A stretch of 64,000 bases of DNA, from NCBI GenBank assembly GCA_025890175.1, contig JANPYM010000014.1, forward strand, positions 1,331,637 through 1,395,636. The letters run 5' to 3'. Below the pieces are notes generated by a model, which did no database searches, was not told where the DNA came from, and saw only the letters and a list, made by a program, of their open reading frames with translations. Positions 1-11,692 of the stretch are shown here, piece by piece. The number at the start of each line of letters is the position of its first letter. Position 1 is the first letter of the stretch. This DNA is from Ciborinia camelliae (taxonomy: Eukaryota > Ascomycota > Leotiomycetes > Helotiales > Sclerotiniaceae). The position numbers were made by a program, and so were the translations under genes.

Positions 1-1169
1 GTGGCTCCGTCTCCGGGCTGATAAACATATTTCCTGGCCATGTGTCTGAAAAATGGTATTGCCAAGAATAAGCCACCAAGCATGAGTCCGAAGTGTATTA
101 CTATAGCCGTAAAATAGTTTCGTGATTTCATGTATTCCTCAACCGTGAAATTAGGACCGTAGAATCCTGATCCGCGGGAAAATCCCCAACTTCGGTGAAT
201 AATGGGCAAATCGGTTGAACCTGCGAGGGAAGTGGTGAGAATTCCTAAATCGGGAACCACCTTAATTCCGGTAAGTTTCGTGATGAGAGATCTGGATGGG
301 CGAACTTTTGGTCCAGGTATTGGGGATAGAGCGTATGGAGTCATTGCTGCTTTGATTTGCTTAAAACTGAATACTTCTAAAAGTGTGAAGACTGTTTCCA
401 GGGTTCCTCCAGAAGGCTTTGCTCTAAGAGACATTAGTCCATGATTTTATGATTCCAGGTGTTATGTCTAACCTCATCTCGTGTAAAGATACGATGACCT
501 CACCAGTAGGTGCTGAGAACTTTTCTCGGACAGCATCTACTGCATATCGGGTAATCAAATCCGGTAGGGCGGATTCAATGCCACATTGCGGAATTAGAAT
601 TGAGCCACTGGCTTTGGCGGTGCTTTCGTATTTCTTGATCATCTCCGCTACCCAGGGTACCTCTCCAGTGACATCAAAATAATGTGTTCCATTCTCGGCA
701 CAAGCTTTAAAGCAACGTTCACCATGAAGGGCGTAAGGGCCAACTGTTGCCAGAATCACCTTTGTCTTTTTAGCCAATGCACTCAGCTCCGCGTCGTCTA
801 AGTTGCAAATTTCGATACCTATGAGGTTTTAGTCAACGCCTATGAGCCGATTTTGCACAATCGGTGCTATGGGTCGAATGTTCATGGTGCGAAACCGTTG
901 ATACGACCCCCACGTGATATACAGGGAGCTGTCGGTCACACGAACCGTTGGAATCTTGATTAAGGTTCTTACTTACCTGGTTGTGACCTATCCGGATTCA
1001 ACGCCTTGCATTCGGCTGCAACTGCTTCCAATTTACTGGATGAACGACCTGCCAAAGCCCATCGAAGATCAGTTGGCAAATGTGTGGCAACGTGTTCCGC
1101 TGTAAGTTTTCCTGTGTACCCTGTGGCTCCAAAGATAACCAATTCGTACTCCCTATCGTTTGAAGACAT
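1..1169 (-). CDS. Saccharopine dehydrogenase-like oxidoreductase (3' end outside window)
   Basis: Likely an NAD(P)-binding reductase of the saccharopine-dehydrogenase-like / trans-acting enoyl reductase family, membrane-linked. The N-terminus has a Rossmann fingerprint (VIFGATGYTG, residues 11-20) followed by an AGRS motif. The middle keeps the family pattern VGPYALHGE, CAENGTHYFDVTGE and QCGIESALPDL. A hydrophobic segment near the left edge (IVIHFGLMLGGLFLAIP) looks like a membrane anchor. I read three exons, 1169-977, 818-473 and 423 to the edge, separated by introns of 158 and 49 bases; the second has a CTAAT branch site and restores the frame into SGGT-like sequence. About 320 residues are present and the C-terminal end is missing. 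It is divergent from RPL43, 518 bases away. The fold is clear; the substrate cannot be told. Confidence 0.85.
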
Positions 1170-1687
1170 GATTCTATATACAAGAAGGTGGGAAATATAA
1201 GAGAATGGTTAAATATTGATGAATGCTATACCTACCTAGGTAGGTACTATTTAGACAGCATGATCAATGAAGTGAATACCAGTTCTCACCGCCCTCAGAT
1301 CCTTTGCCGATTGTTGTTCTTACCGAGGTTTAAGCAGGCTTTGATCTCAACTTGAAGAAAGAAATCATATACTGTTTGTAATTGAAAGCTTGATGAAATG
1401 AAGATGTCATATTTACAGAAGTATCAATAGCTTCAATTTCTGTACATGCACCGACGGAATGGATAAGACTTCACAAGAGGTCAAAATGATATCATGTGAC
1501 GTAATATTGAGGGTTTCCATTTGGGGACTAGCGCATAATTGATCGACCCTTCCCTCCGCACGTGATGGGGCTAATCGTAGCCGAGAGGAGAGGCCACAAG
1601 CAATTTACAAAATTATTCCTATCAAAGTACTTTGCGATCAAACTTCAATTTCAGCATCACCGTTCATCAACGCAAAATACCGCCAAG
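1170..1687. promoter_or_regulatory. Divergent intergenic region between reductase and RPL43
   Basis: These 518 bases separate two start codons facing away from each other, so they probably hold both promoters. One TACCTAGGTA palindrome with an adjoining TAGGTA lies at 1233-1246. A pyrimidine-rich stretch with CATCACCG/CATCAACGC sits just before the RPL43 start, as expected for a ribosomal protein promoter. No specific factor site was identified. Confidence 0.4.
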
Positions 1688-2241
1688 ATGACAAAGAGAA
1701 CCAAGAAGGTCGGAGTTACCGGTAAATACGGTACCAGGTATGCGATTATTCCAGCTCTAGAGACCCAGATATCATGAGAAGGAAGAATTTACGGCTTTCC
1801 AAAACATTCCTGAGTTGTGGTGGGATTGAGAAATTTTCAAACAATGAGGGGATTCGACACTCAGCAACCGCACATGAAATCAACAAAAATCAAATGGATT
1901 GGCGAATAAATAGCTAATTGCTTTCTTCCTAAATAGATACGGTGCATCCCTCAGAAAGCAAGTCAAGAAGATGGAAATCACCCAACACGCAAGATACGTC
2001 TGCACCTTCTGCGGAAAGACCAGCGTCAAGAGACACTCCGTCGGTATCTGGGATTGCAAGTCATGCCACAAGACCGTTGCTGGAGGAGCTTACACCGTCA
2101 CGTATGTTTTGGGACATTCCATTCAACCCACGATTCCGAAATGTCAGACTCCAACTTACTAACACATTCGACAATAGAACCCCCGCAGCTGCCGCCATGA
2201 GATCGACTCTCCGTAGATTGAGAGAAATTGCTGAGGTTTAA
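1688..2241 (+). CDS. RPL43: 60S ribosomal protein L43 (eL43, L37a family)
   Basis: Structural protein of the large cytosolic ribosomal subunit with a C4 zinc ribbon. I read three exons, 1688-1737, 1937-2101 and 2178-2241, which give exactly 92 residues, the usual length of the family. The protein begins [21 protein letters not shown], carries two CxxC pairs (CTFCGKT and CKSCHKT) that bind zinc, and ends [13 protein letters not shown]. All three parts match the family closely. The ATG at 1688 follows a purine at -3 and is the only start that yields the conserved N-terminus; the upstream ATG at 1562 lies in the leader. The first intron is 199 bases and the second 76 bases. Expression is expected to be high and constitutive. 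Confidence 0.97.
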
Positions 2242-4545
2242 ATGGCTTGGGATTGATGGTTGTTTCTACGGGGTTTTCTGCGGCATGGGATTGGTCTCAC
2301 TTATGATATACAACGGAAAAGCATCGCATTTCATGATCGATGTCGATATTCGACGAGAACGAATAAAGAAAAATGAAACCATACCTTGCTTCAAATTTGG
2401 TCTTCCCTACAGAACGATTGCGAACTTAGTGTGAAATATGTGAAGCTGGACTCGGAAGAATCAATTGACATGTCGAACAAAGATTTTTAAGCGTCGAATG
2501 GGGCTCTCCGGGATACGATGGTCGAAGTGAGGACTACCATGTATCAAATCTTCTTCATTATCGACTTTGCAACTAACCTTACCTTCCTTTCGAGCCTTCC
2601 GATGGTTATCATGCTGGTCTTGATATTGATGATCAAATAATTTCTTCTGCGAGCGCCGAAGCATACTGAATGATACTGTTGCAGGTCGAGCTCTATTCGG
2701 ATATTTGCCGCACCTATTTTGTCATATTAGTTGCTGCTCTATCATAACTACAAATTTAGTCATCCAAAGACCTACCAACACAAAATAGCCACAAAGGCTG
2801 GTGTATTTTTATTATTTCATTCCCATCCCATTTGCCGACACAACCGTGCTCATCATGGCTTGAACCTCAGCGACAACCATGATATACGTCAAACGGCATG
2901 CTCACAGGGCTTCCAGCGTTCAAACTACGGCCACTATGGCATCAATTATGTGTGAAGGTTTCTTGCTTTTCTTAATTATACCTCGATGGCCGTAGATGGT
3001 CAAAGCATGGGTGAGTCAGTTAGTATGACATCAGGCTTTGTTAAAGTTAATCTTTCCCATGTTATGTGCGACCTGTACATCCTACTCTTGGTGAGGATTG
3101 CGTATCGGCTTTTAGAGTCAAATTTTCCAAAAGGAATAGAACAATTTATTGTCCTATTATTTCTATATAATTTTTGGGGAGAAATCTAAGAATTCTTGCA
3201 AAGTATAAGCGGATATGAGACTAATACTAGTCGCCTTCGTGGAAGGGAGCGTAAATCCAGAAAGGATGGCGGTCCCCCGGTTTCCACCAGGAGATTTGAT
3301 TATGTTAATGATATGTGGTGCAAGTGCTGGGAAAGAAACTTCATTCGTTGTGCCGATGAAGAAATGAAACTGAAAGAACTGGCAGCGCACAAGCCGCCGT
3401 ACGTTTCTCTGGGGGCGAAAAGTTATCGTGAAATGCAGTGTTGATGATTCAATTAATTTCCGGTGAATACAGTAGCAGCATAGTTCCATGTATGTTATAT
3501 CCTTCAATTTGTATTGGTGACTTCGGCAGAGAACAGGCTCGACTTTGACTCCTTCCCGTTCCAATCGCATGCCGGCAGCTTCAGGGCACGACTCAGAAGC
3601 CACATGTGTCTCTGGCGACTCTAGACGCATGGAATTAGTTCCTCCCGCCTCCCAGTATTCATCTCTCGACCCTAGACACATACCGGTGACTTCACTTACT
3701 CGTTCTTCTGCATGCACGAGTCGCGATTCTAGAGATCAGCTAGTAGCGTCATATCATGGGTTGAAATACCCAGGTTATAATCTGCACCTGCGGCAGCCGC
3801 TAATGTTATGATAATTAACAATTTTGTCACTAATACTAGAAGCTCGAATAGAACTGTCCGTACTTCTAACACAAAATTCTCTCCCTAACTTTCATCATCG
3901 CCCCCTCTTGCCATATACATCTCCCACTTACTTACTCCCTATCCCTCTACCAAACTCTTTTCTTCCCCTCTCTCCCTTTCCCGTCTCATACCTCATCTCT
4001 GCCCCTATTCATCGCTCTGTCTTTTCACAGCCGAGATATCCATATCCATATCTTAAGTAGTCAGTCCATGATATAAAAAATGACGCATTATTCTATCCAC
4101 GGTCCCGGGGGCATGGTATTTGCTTTTCCAAGTCTTTTGGGTCCATCTACAATGAAGGTTTCTCTCGAGTATTATTTTGGAGAGAGATGGGGGGAAATAG
4201 TTGGGAAGGATAGGTATGTAATCGATTTATGTATGTACCATCATGATGAAGATTAGGTGGGAGTACCGAGTACTGTAAAATACACTGAAAAATAATGTTT
4301 AATGAACTCTAGTATGCTGGCAAGGTGTGCACATTGAGTAGTAAAGGATATTGATTAATGGGTGGTGTTGATTTGAATATCTTAAACGAACTCAAGAATC
4401 CAAAACCTTTTCATTGTTATACTGCTGTCCGGACTATATCAAGGGCACCCTCGCTCTATCTCCAACGTGATGAATATCCCATCTCATTATCCCCTTTTTT
4501 CCAGACTCCACACCTCCTCTCTTATACAGAAATTACAAACCCCAT
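2242..4545. other. Intergenic region, no convincing gene
   Basis: This is the shared 3' side of RPL43 and the convergent UNC93-like gene. Open frames exist on both strands between about 3160 and 3810 (see findings) but none has a recognisable domain, and codon choice does not favour one frame. A pyrimidine-rich tract spans about 3880-4030. Nothing else was recognised. Confidence 0.4.
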
Positions 4546-7024
4546 CTACATCCTCGCCTCAACCGTCTGCCCAGCAGCTGATTTCAACACATCCTTACCA
4601 TTCTTCCCAGATTTAATTTGAATATCATCACCCATCTCATTCCCATACATAAACTCATTCCCCGGTTCGGGTTCGGGTTCGGGTTCAGACGCATAGTCTT
4701 TGGCTATTTTGACCGGTACATGTTCGCGAAGAGCGATGTAGGTTGTTGGGAGACAGATTACTGGGGGGGTTAGGTGAGTTGATAATTAATCGATATAGGG
4801 AGATGGTGGACAGGATTAGATGGATAGATGGGGGGAAGTGTGGGAGAGGATATTTGAGAAGGAAGGGAACAGACCAAGAAAATAGTATTTGCGGCAAGTG
4901 GAACACGACCTCGGTACCAATCTCGAGTGTTGATGCCGAATGAGACGGCTTGGGCGAAACTTTCTTGGCTCCGGAGGATACCTGTGAAGCGGGCTTTGTT
5001 TGTTGTTAGGGTTGTTTTTGGGAAATCGGGGTTTAGATGGATTGGAGGTGTAGAGGTGTAGAGGTGTAGGGGGATGGATAGGGGGGTAGAGAGGGGAGAG
5101 GGGCATGGGACATACATGATTCTGAGATATTATCAGTTTTAGTAGAGACAAAATAATACAGCCAGTTTTGTAGAGATTGTTGTGAGAAAGCTGATGGGGG
5201 TTGTTAACACATAGTTTTACGGGTTCAGGGGAATAAGAGAAGTGAAGGAGTGGAGAGTTACATACACCATAACAAGATAACGAAAAATCCCTTTGTGAAT
5301 TATCCATCGGTCCAAGCAAGATCTGGTTGTTCACGACCAAATGCCTCATTGACAACCCATGCGTAGATCCAAGCTACGAGATGCCAGAAGATTACGTCGT
5401 AGAAACTTTGTGTTTGTGTTAGTAGATGGACTTAAGAGAAGATACGGAAGTCTGAAAGGAGGTGGGAACTTGGATGAAGTGATGTACGTACCCAATATTG
5501 AGACGTTGCTTGACGGGTATCTTGTTGTAATCCAGGAGCATACTCATTATTTGGGAGGCGAAGAGATTGGCGAAATTGCCTGTCGGTTGTTAGAATCGCG
5601 AGAGGAGGATAGGGGGGTTAAAATTGGGGAAGCATACCGACAAACCCGATTCAAGCTCTGGCACGAACTCCAAAGTAATAAACCTCATAATCTAGATAAT
5701 TTCAATTCTAGTCTCTTGCGGTATACTAATTGGCATTTTAAGAACTTACTGCCAATATATTGGTTAAAGTACGCGGCCCAGAACACAAGTAATAGAAGTA
5801 AAGTCTTTAATGAGGTCAGTTTTATTTGTAATAGGGGATTATGAATGGTAAAAATAGATCACTTCTTGCACATGTTTTTACGAGTGCCTTGATCTCCGCC
5901 TTGAAAGACTTTTCATGCACAATTTTGATTTTGGAACCGTCTGATCTTTGGGCCTGATGGTGAAGTTAACGAGTGAGCTATCCTTGAGCATTTGTTGCAA
6001 GACAACTTACTTTTTCTGGAAGAGATAGTGCGAGAGCAATGAAGGCAGCGAGACATTGAAGGGTTATTAAGATGATGCATACAGCTGAGTGTTGCGCAAG
6101 TATTCTTCTCCTGGCAAGCGAAGTTCAAAGGGGGTCATGGAGGGCTTTACTCATGATACCCAACTTTTCCCCTTTTCTTTTGGTCACTCGAACTAGCAAA
6201 TTGTCAGTAAGAAACGCAAGAAACGAGATGTTTGTATAAAACTAACTGATTAGGTCCTAGAACGATAGCAGCACCAACAAGTGGTCCTCCGGTGCGAAAC
6301 CACAACCAAATACAATTTCCATTAGCCTCCTGTGCCACTTCGCTTCACGATCACTGCGTAACAAACTTCATATATTTTCCCCTCTTCGTCGGTTCCGGAT
6401 ATCCCAACGCAACCGCACCCTCAGAAGCCCAGAGTATCCCTGCCCTGGATCTCATATAAGTCAATCTGTCCCACTTTAGGATACACTCCTAACCTACGAA
6501 ATACCACATGTTACAGCCCCGACAAGAACAAGCCAAACAGTTCCATAACGATTATTAGCATATAAGCCCGCTCTATCCGTTCATTAGCACATATATACTC
6601 CTCTAAATCTTCACCAAAAGACAAAAAGAACATACGAATAAACCGGATATCCCACCGTCCCCAAAGTCAGAGTATATTTCAAGCCAATACGATTTGCAAT
6701 TGGTCCACCCAGTAAACAGAAAATGCCCACTTCATGTCCAATTCATTAGCAACGATTATCTTCCAAGATCAAGTATCAAAGAATGTAAAATTAATCAGAT
6801 CGACAATAAAACATCCTCAACCCAAAAACCAAAGCATTAGCAGCATTGACCAAGAAAAGCGATTCCGCCCCTAGGGAGGACATATCATTCCACATTCCCG
6901 GGGCTAGAAATCCTCCTGCACCGATGACCAAGACATTGAAGAGAGATGAGCGATACCATGATATTTTCTCCGGCTGGCGTTCTGAGGGTGGCGGGTCTGC
7001 GTGTGAGGAAGTCATATTTGCCAT
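4546..7024 (-). CDS. UNC93/DUF895-type MFS membrane protein, probably broken by an in-frame stop
   Basis: A multi-pass membrane protein of the UNC93-like (DUF895) branch of the major facilitator superfamily, usually about 450-480 residues; substrates in fungi are unknown. Family blocks appear in order on the minus strand, split by roughly nine short introns: N-terminus with SLFNVLVIGAGGFLAPGMWN (7024-6800), GGPIANRIGLKYTLTLGTVGYP, AGLYANNRYGT with GAVTCGIS, AGILWASEGAVALGYPEP, WFRTGGPLVGAAIVLGPN, LVFWAAYFNQYIGNF, VIFWHLVAWIYAWVVNE, and AQAVSFGINTRDW near 4950. The hydrophilic tail ends at 4546 after an EPEPEPEPG run. At 5300-5302 a TAA interrupts the frame between LAWTDG and FTKGFFVILLW, which otherwise read on in one frame. 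Removing a 47-base GT-AG piece would avoid the stop but spoil the conserved helix. Exon ends are approximate. Confidence 0.75.
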
Positions 7025-7488
7025 CTAGATATTGACTGAAATGTCCAAAAGAAAGACAAGACGATACCTACGTTATGAAGATGAATGTGAGAATATATCT
7101 ATCTATATATTGCCCACCTAGATAGTAGCTAGACCTGCCATTTCTCCCTCATGTTACTACATCGCGTACCAATATCTCCATAGCCATGCACCCACATTTA
7201 ATCAGAATCACCAGCCAGTTTCCAACTGTATCTAGACATGACTCTGACATGGGCGCACCAAGCTGCTTTTGCACACCAAACCATACCATACATAAATATG
7301 TAAAATAAATCAATATCACCCCTATAAGATAAGTATGAGAACTACCTACCCACTACATAAAACAACATAATACCAGCAAGTAAAGCAGGGATAATAATGA
7401 AATATTGTTTCGCAAAACGCGAATTTGACGCAGGTATAGTGAATGATACTTGCTCATCATCCATCCATCCATCCATCCATCCATCCAT

Positions 7489-7522
<34 letters not shown>

Positions 7523-8280
7523 GTCCATCCATCTATTCATCTTGCATGCAATTGCCAGTGAGTACTAGGTAAGGACAGTGTACAGTACGTACGTAAATTC
7601 CGATATTGAACCGATGGGTAACCATGCAATAATGTAGACTACGAAATATAATATCGCATACCAAACTTGAAAGATATATGATATCCATGGATACCTAGCT
7701 ACGGTACCTAGCCATCTCTAGATGAGATAGCATTCGGAGGTTCTCGGTGTTTTTGAGCGAGCGACGACGAGTCTGTGGATGGCTAGATACCTATACCTAT
7801 AGGTAGATACTGTTTTCAATGCCCATCTAAGCCGAGGTTCGACAATCAAGTAGGCTTGGGCTTTGATGCTTTATAACACTCTTCGATGCTGTAATTCAAG
7901 TTTTACAATCAAATGGTCGCTTGGGCTTGCTTATATGGTTCAAGTTTGATACCATGGCGTAGCATAGGTAGTAGTTTGGAAGGAATTTAAACACTGTTTT
8001 ATGAATTTCACCTCTGAGTCTTAAGATAGTATGAGAACCCATCGTCTTCAATATTGATTGATCTGTACATCCTATCACCTCTCATTCATTCCACCAGGAT
8101 AGGGAGTGGAGAAAAGGTTCCAGCCAGTATCATATCAATCAGATCCATGCCAAATGTACAAAATTCCATCGATAGAAGGCCACCTGGGCATAGGTAGTTC
8201 TGAACCGAAAAGTCCTACTCTCATCTCGATATCATGCATCATTATCCCGTCGCCCAACACCTCGGCAGGTCCCCTTAGTA
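7025..8280. other. Intergenic region with microsatellite
   Basis: No gene is seen. The region is AT-rich with scattered TAGATA/TACCTA tetranucleotide tracts, and holds the 5' side of the UNC93-like gene. The one distinctive element is the CATC array at 7456-7532. Confidence 0.4.
7456..7532. repeat. (ATCC)n microsatellite
   Basis: About 19 units of the tetranucleotide CATC/ATCC run almost without interruption, with two C-to-G variant units near the 3' end. Confidence 0.9.
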
Positions 8281-8982
8281 TTATTCACTTTGAGAGGGTC
8301 GATCCACCATGATATGATCATCATTATCGAGATTGAGAGACTCCATCATGTTAATGGTAGGAATAACAGCCGTCTCGCCAAACGCAACACTCTTGCCCTT
8401 CTTTCTCGGGACAATTGGCTTCGCTCCCGCAACAGCTTGACCGTGAGCATGAATTTTCTTTTGTTCGTCAAGCCAAGCCAACACTGTAGCATTGGCATTG
8501 TGCCTCGAGGTTTTCTTTCGAAGCTTCGCAGGTTTGCCCTCCTTCGCCGCGCAAGTTGGCAACAACTTCATAGCAGCCAAAGGTCTTCTCTTAATTCCCT
8601 TAAATCCAACTGATTCATCACCATCATTATCGGAAAGATCGGCCGGTCCCATGTTCTTACGTTTATGACCCGCCGCAGCGCAAATGCTGGCAGGCTCCGG
8701 AAGCGAGAATTCGGGAATATTAAGTGTAGGGAGGCTCTTGTGTCGTTGAGTTGTGGCAGCTTCAAGACCGCCGATGTCTAAGATCATATTACCCTCGACT
8801 GACATGAGAAGACTGCGATCATTGTTGTTATTGACCTTATCTGCCGCGGAGCCGCCGTTGGAGATAGGTTGCTTGAAGAAGACCGATGAGGTTTTTCTGC
8901 CTATTGGCTTGGAAGACATAATAAGGGTTTCGGGTACGATAGCTGCGATGACAGGAGCTGGGGGAGGCTTGGGGCTCGTCAT
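8281..8982 (-). CDS. Hypothetical basic, low-complexity protein
   Basis: A single open frame of 233 codons with no family that I recognise. It begins MTSPKPPPAPVIAAIVPET and has lysine/arginine-rich patches (GHKRKNMG, GIKRRP, KLRKKTSRH, PRKKGKS) that could serve as nuclear localisation signals, an acidic SDNDGDES stretch, and an acidic tail (LDNDDHIMVD). No membrane segments or signal peptide are seen. Codon use looks like coding sequence, and the ATG at 8982 gives a coherent N-terminus, but without a homologue the start and the gene itself stay unproven. A transcript-regulating or chromatin role would only be a guess. Confidence 0.5.
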   Translation of the reverse strand: MTSPKPPPAPVIAAIVPETLIMSSKPIGRKTSSVFFKQPISNGGSAADKVNNNNDRSLLMSVEGNMILDIGGLEAATTQRHKSLPTLNIPEFSLPEPASICAAAGHKRKNMGPADLSDNDGDESVGFKGIKRRPLAAMKLLPTCAAKEGKPAKLRKKTSRHNANATVLAWLDEQKKIHAHGQAVAGAKPIVPRKKGKSVAFGETAVIPTINMMESLNLDNDDHIMVDRPSQSE

Positions 8983-9700
8983 GTTAGGTGAATTGACTGG
9001 CAGTATTGTTGTGTTGCTTGTAATAGAACTGGCTTTTAATAAAAATAAAAGTCACGGAGGTATCTTGAATTGCGGCTTGGGCTGCGGCTTGATCGAATCT
9101 CCTGTAAACTTTAGCTATCTTATATTAACTCAACCTGATTCAACTTACTATGAAGTTATTTATTTGTGGATTGATATGGTTAAATGATGATTTGAATTCA
9201 AATCTAGACAAATCTGTGGTGGTGGATTGATATGTTTGAACGATTTCAAATCTAGACAGATATAGTTTTTGGTTGTGATGATAGGGTTTCGATGTGGTTT
9301 GATTATTGGAGGATTTTAATATGAACAATGAGGCTTGATGGTCTCGGAGAGAAAATCCAAGTGTGCTAAATCTGAGAAGACTTTGTTGAATGCACCTTTG
9401 CGCAACTTGTTATATCCCACTGAAGGTTTGGTTCAAAAGTACAGAAAAGAGCCTTTTTTGTATTTCACACAAATGTGTGATATCATTAACTCGAATTGCC
9501 GTAGTACGATTCACTAAAAGCGTACCGATTTTCTAGTTTTTCCCTTCTAGCCCCGGATTCGCAGATCCCGTATCATTAGGTCGAAATAACTTTGCCATTG
9601 TAGAAACATTCAGCAGACATTTCTCGCAAATGCATTTCGTCCTCCATTATCATCCAGTGCGCCGCCACTTGCAATCATATGTGAGGCATCAATTTTTCGC
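8983..9700. other. Intergenic region, nothing recognised
   Basis: This stretch is AT-rich. It contains an approximate direct repeat near 9190-9260 (AATCTAGACAAATCTGTGG related to AATCTAGACAGATATAG), each preceded by GATTTGAATTC/GATTTC-like sequence. No gene or RNA was recognised. Confidence 0.35.
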
Positions 9701-10242
9701 CTACGTTACTGGAGAATCGAAATCCAGAACCCTATTTCCCCAACTCCAAACCATGATGCAAATACATAGGTAATACACGATCCCCCGATCCACGGCTTTA
9801 CTAATGATTCCGAAAATTCTTTTTTCTACACAAATAATGTTAATATTGTGTTTGGCCGCATTTGGGGACAAGGAAAACTTACTGATAGAACAGATCCGTC
9901 CTACTACTACCCAGATTGATAATCTTCGGGCATCCATCGCGGTCCTTTTCCAGTCTCGTACATTCAAAGCAATAGAATGCATCTGAAATTCCTTCTCCTC
10001 CACATACTACACATTTGTTTTGATAGTTTCCGAAACTGCACTCTTCGCAGATGCGCACGAGAGTTGTGGGACGGACGTAGGAATCGCATACGGGGCATTT
10101 ACCATCGCATTTATCGCAGAGACGTCCGATGGCAATTCCAGACTGCTTCCTGCACATTACGAGATCTCTAGAGGTAGGTTAGCATTTGTAGCTTCGATAG
10201 TATAGAAAAGAAGGTTTGTACATACGGATGATGGCGAGACAT
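9701..10242 (-). CDS. RDS3: RDS3/PHF5A, subunit of the SF3b splicing complex
   Basis: A small zinc-knot protein of the U2 snRNP SF3b complex, needed for branch-site recognition in the nucleus. The first exon (10242-10226) encodes only MSRHHP; after a 58-base intron the second exon (from 10167) reads [20 protein letters not shown] and continues through the Cys pairs CPVC, CEEC, CVVC and CFEC to [10 protein letters not shown]. This is near-identical to the family over about 100 residues. At 9885 the sequence CAG-TAAG is either the stop or, more likely, a donor: splicing to 9823 gives QKRIFG, like the usual RKKYGF end, but then runs another 40 or so residues to 9701, longer than the 107-110 residues common in the family. 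The start faces the pinin gene across 369 bases. Confidence 0.9.
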
Positions 10243-10611
10243 GTTTGACTATCTCTATAGATATAAAGCTGTAAGCTATCTTCTTATACAGATCAACGAG
10301 TTGGAGTTACTTCAATTATAAAAATTGGCACAGTTGTAGAAGAGAAGATTGTTTCAAGCTCGTGAGTTCAAGCTTTTTAATATCACCGCCACCAAATTAT
10401 TCTTGAGCTTTCGTCTCTCTTTGATTTCTAAGCACAGACCACAACGCTAGTACCGACAGGGATATCGATCGATCGCAATGGGTGATGGGTGGTACCTCAA
10501 ACAATTACATTTATTTCTACTCTACTCTACTCTTACCAGTACTCTCCTATCTCCTTCGACGACATCATTTTGAGAAATTCTGCTAATCTATTCAAAGTGT
10601 TGTTAAAAAAT
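10243..10611. promoter_or_regulatory. Shared promoter region of RDS3 and the pinin-domain gene
   Basis: These 369 bases lie between two divergent start codons. They hold an A/T-rich core, a TCTACTCTACTCTACTCTTACC pyrimidine tract around 10518-10540 and an ATCGATCGATCG run near 10463-10475. The arrangement suggests a bidirectional promoter; no factor site was proven. Confidence 0.4.
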
Positions 10612-11692
10612 ATGACAGACTTACCACCGTAAGTAAATAACTCGAGAGTCATGTCATGAAAAGTTTACTAATAGAATGTAGACTCGTGGCATCCGAAGTT
10701 GTCGTTCCCAAGCAAGAAGCGCCAAACGTTAATAAAAGTCCCCGCAGAAAGCGTCGACAATCATCCATGTCCGAAGAAGCTTTTAAACGTCCCCGAATCT
10801 CCACCGAAGACAGCGCCGCCGGCTCTCCATCCACTCTACATTCCTCTCCACAAGCTAACGATTCTTCGAAGCATGAATCATCTGGAAAAACTGAACCTCT
10901 TGCCATTTTGCTAGACAAGTCAAGGAATCTCGAAAGGCGGAGAAGCAGCGTTCAAGAGGAGCGCAAGCGCGGCCAAAGACTATTTGGAGGCTTGTTGAAT
11001 ACTCTCAATCAAAGTACGCCAAATGGACAACAGAAAAAGCGACAAGAAATTGAGGCGCGGCAAAAGGAGAGAGCTGCGCAACGAAAAGCTGAAGCAGAAG
11101 ATAGGAAGAAGGAGAAAATTGCGAACCTGAAAGCCATACGAGTGATTGAGCAAGTGAAATTCCAGGAAGAATCTGTTAGTTATATTTGAGGGGGGAGGGG
11201 AAGGTAGACAATGCTGATGGGTTTTGTGAAGATGCGAATCCGACATACGAATATGCTAGCTATGGCCCAATTTCTATCCACAGAAACAGAGCCAAAACTC
11301 GTAAGAACTAGACCTTTACTCACACGCAAGACGATTACTAATTCATTAAGTATTATAAACCATGGCTATTATCACCCAAGAACGAAGCTATAATTAAAGC
11401 CCAGGTCGAAGAAGCGGAAGTGTTGATCGAAGAAGAGAAGTCCCAGTGGGCGAGTCGACATCCAGAACAAGGTCTGAAGACTGAAGAGAAATCTGAAGTA
11501 AAGGTGACGTCTGATGTGATGATGATGGGTGAGCCTCATACCGAGTCTCCATCTATTTCTAACGTTGATACTACTAATCCAACTTCTGCACTTGTTGCTC
11601 AGTCCTCACAGGTCAAGACTGAGAAAGATAATCTGGAAGAGCATAATGGTGAGGTAGTAGTAGAGGCAGAGGAGGATACTGTCATTTACTGA
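10612..11692 (+). CDS. Pinin/SDK/MemA-domain protein
   Basis: Likely a nuclear RNA-processing factor of the pinin family, linked in animals to the exon junction complex and splicing. Four exons, 10612-10628, 10682-11174, 11232-11300 and 11351-11692, give 306 residues in frame. The N-terminal third is basic and Ser-rich (SPRRKRRQSS, EAFKRPRIS). The pinin domain follows, from GQRLFGGLLNTLNQ through a Lys/Glu/Arg-rich coiled coil (KKRQEIEARQKERAAQRK) into the conserved block MRIRHTNMLAMAQFL, TETEPKL, YYKPWLLSPKNEAIIKAQ and EEAE. The C-terminus is acidic. The third exon encodes just the MRIRH block. Its divergent neighbour is RDS3, another splicing factor. Confidence 0.88.
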
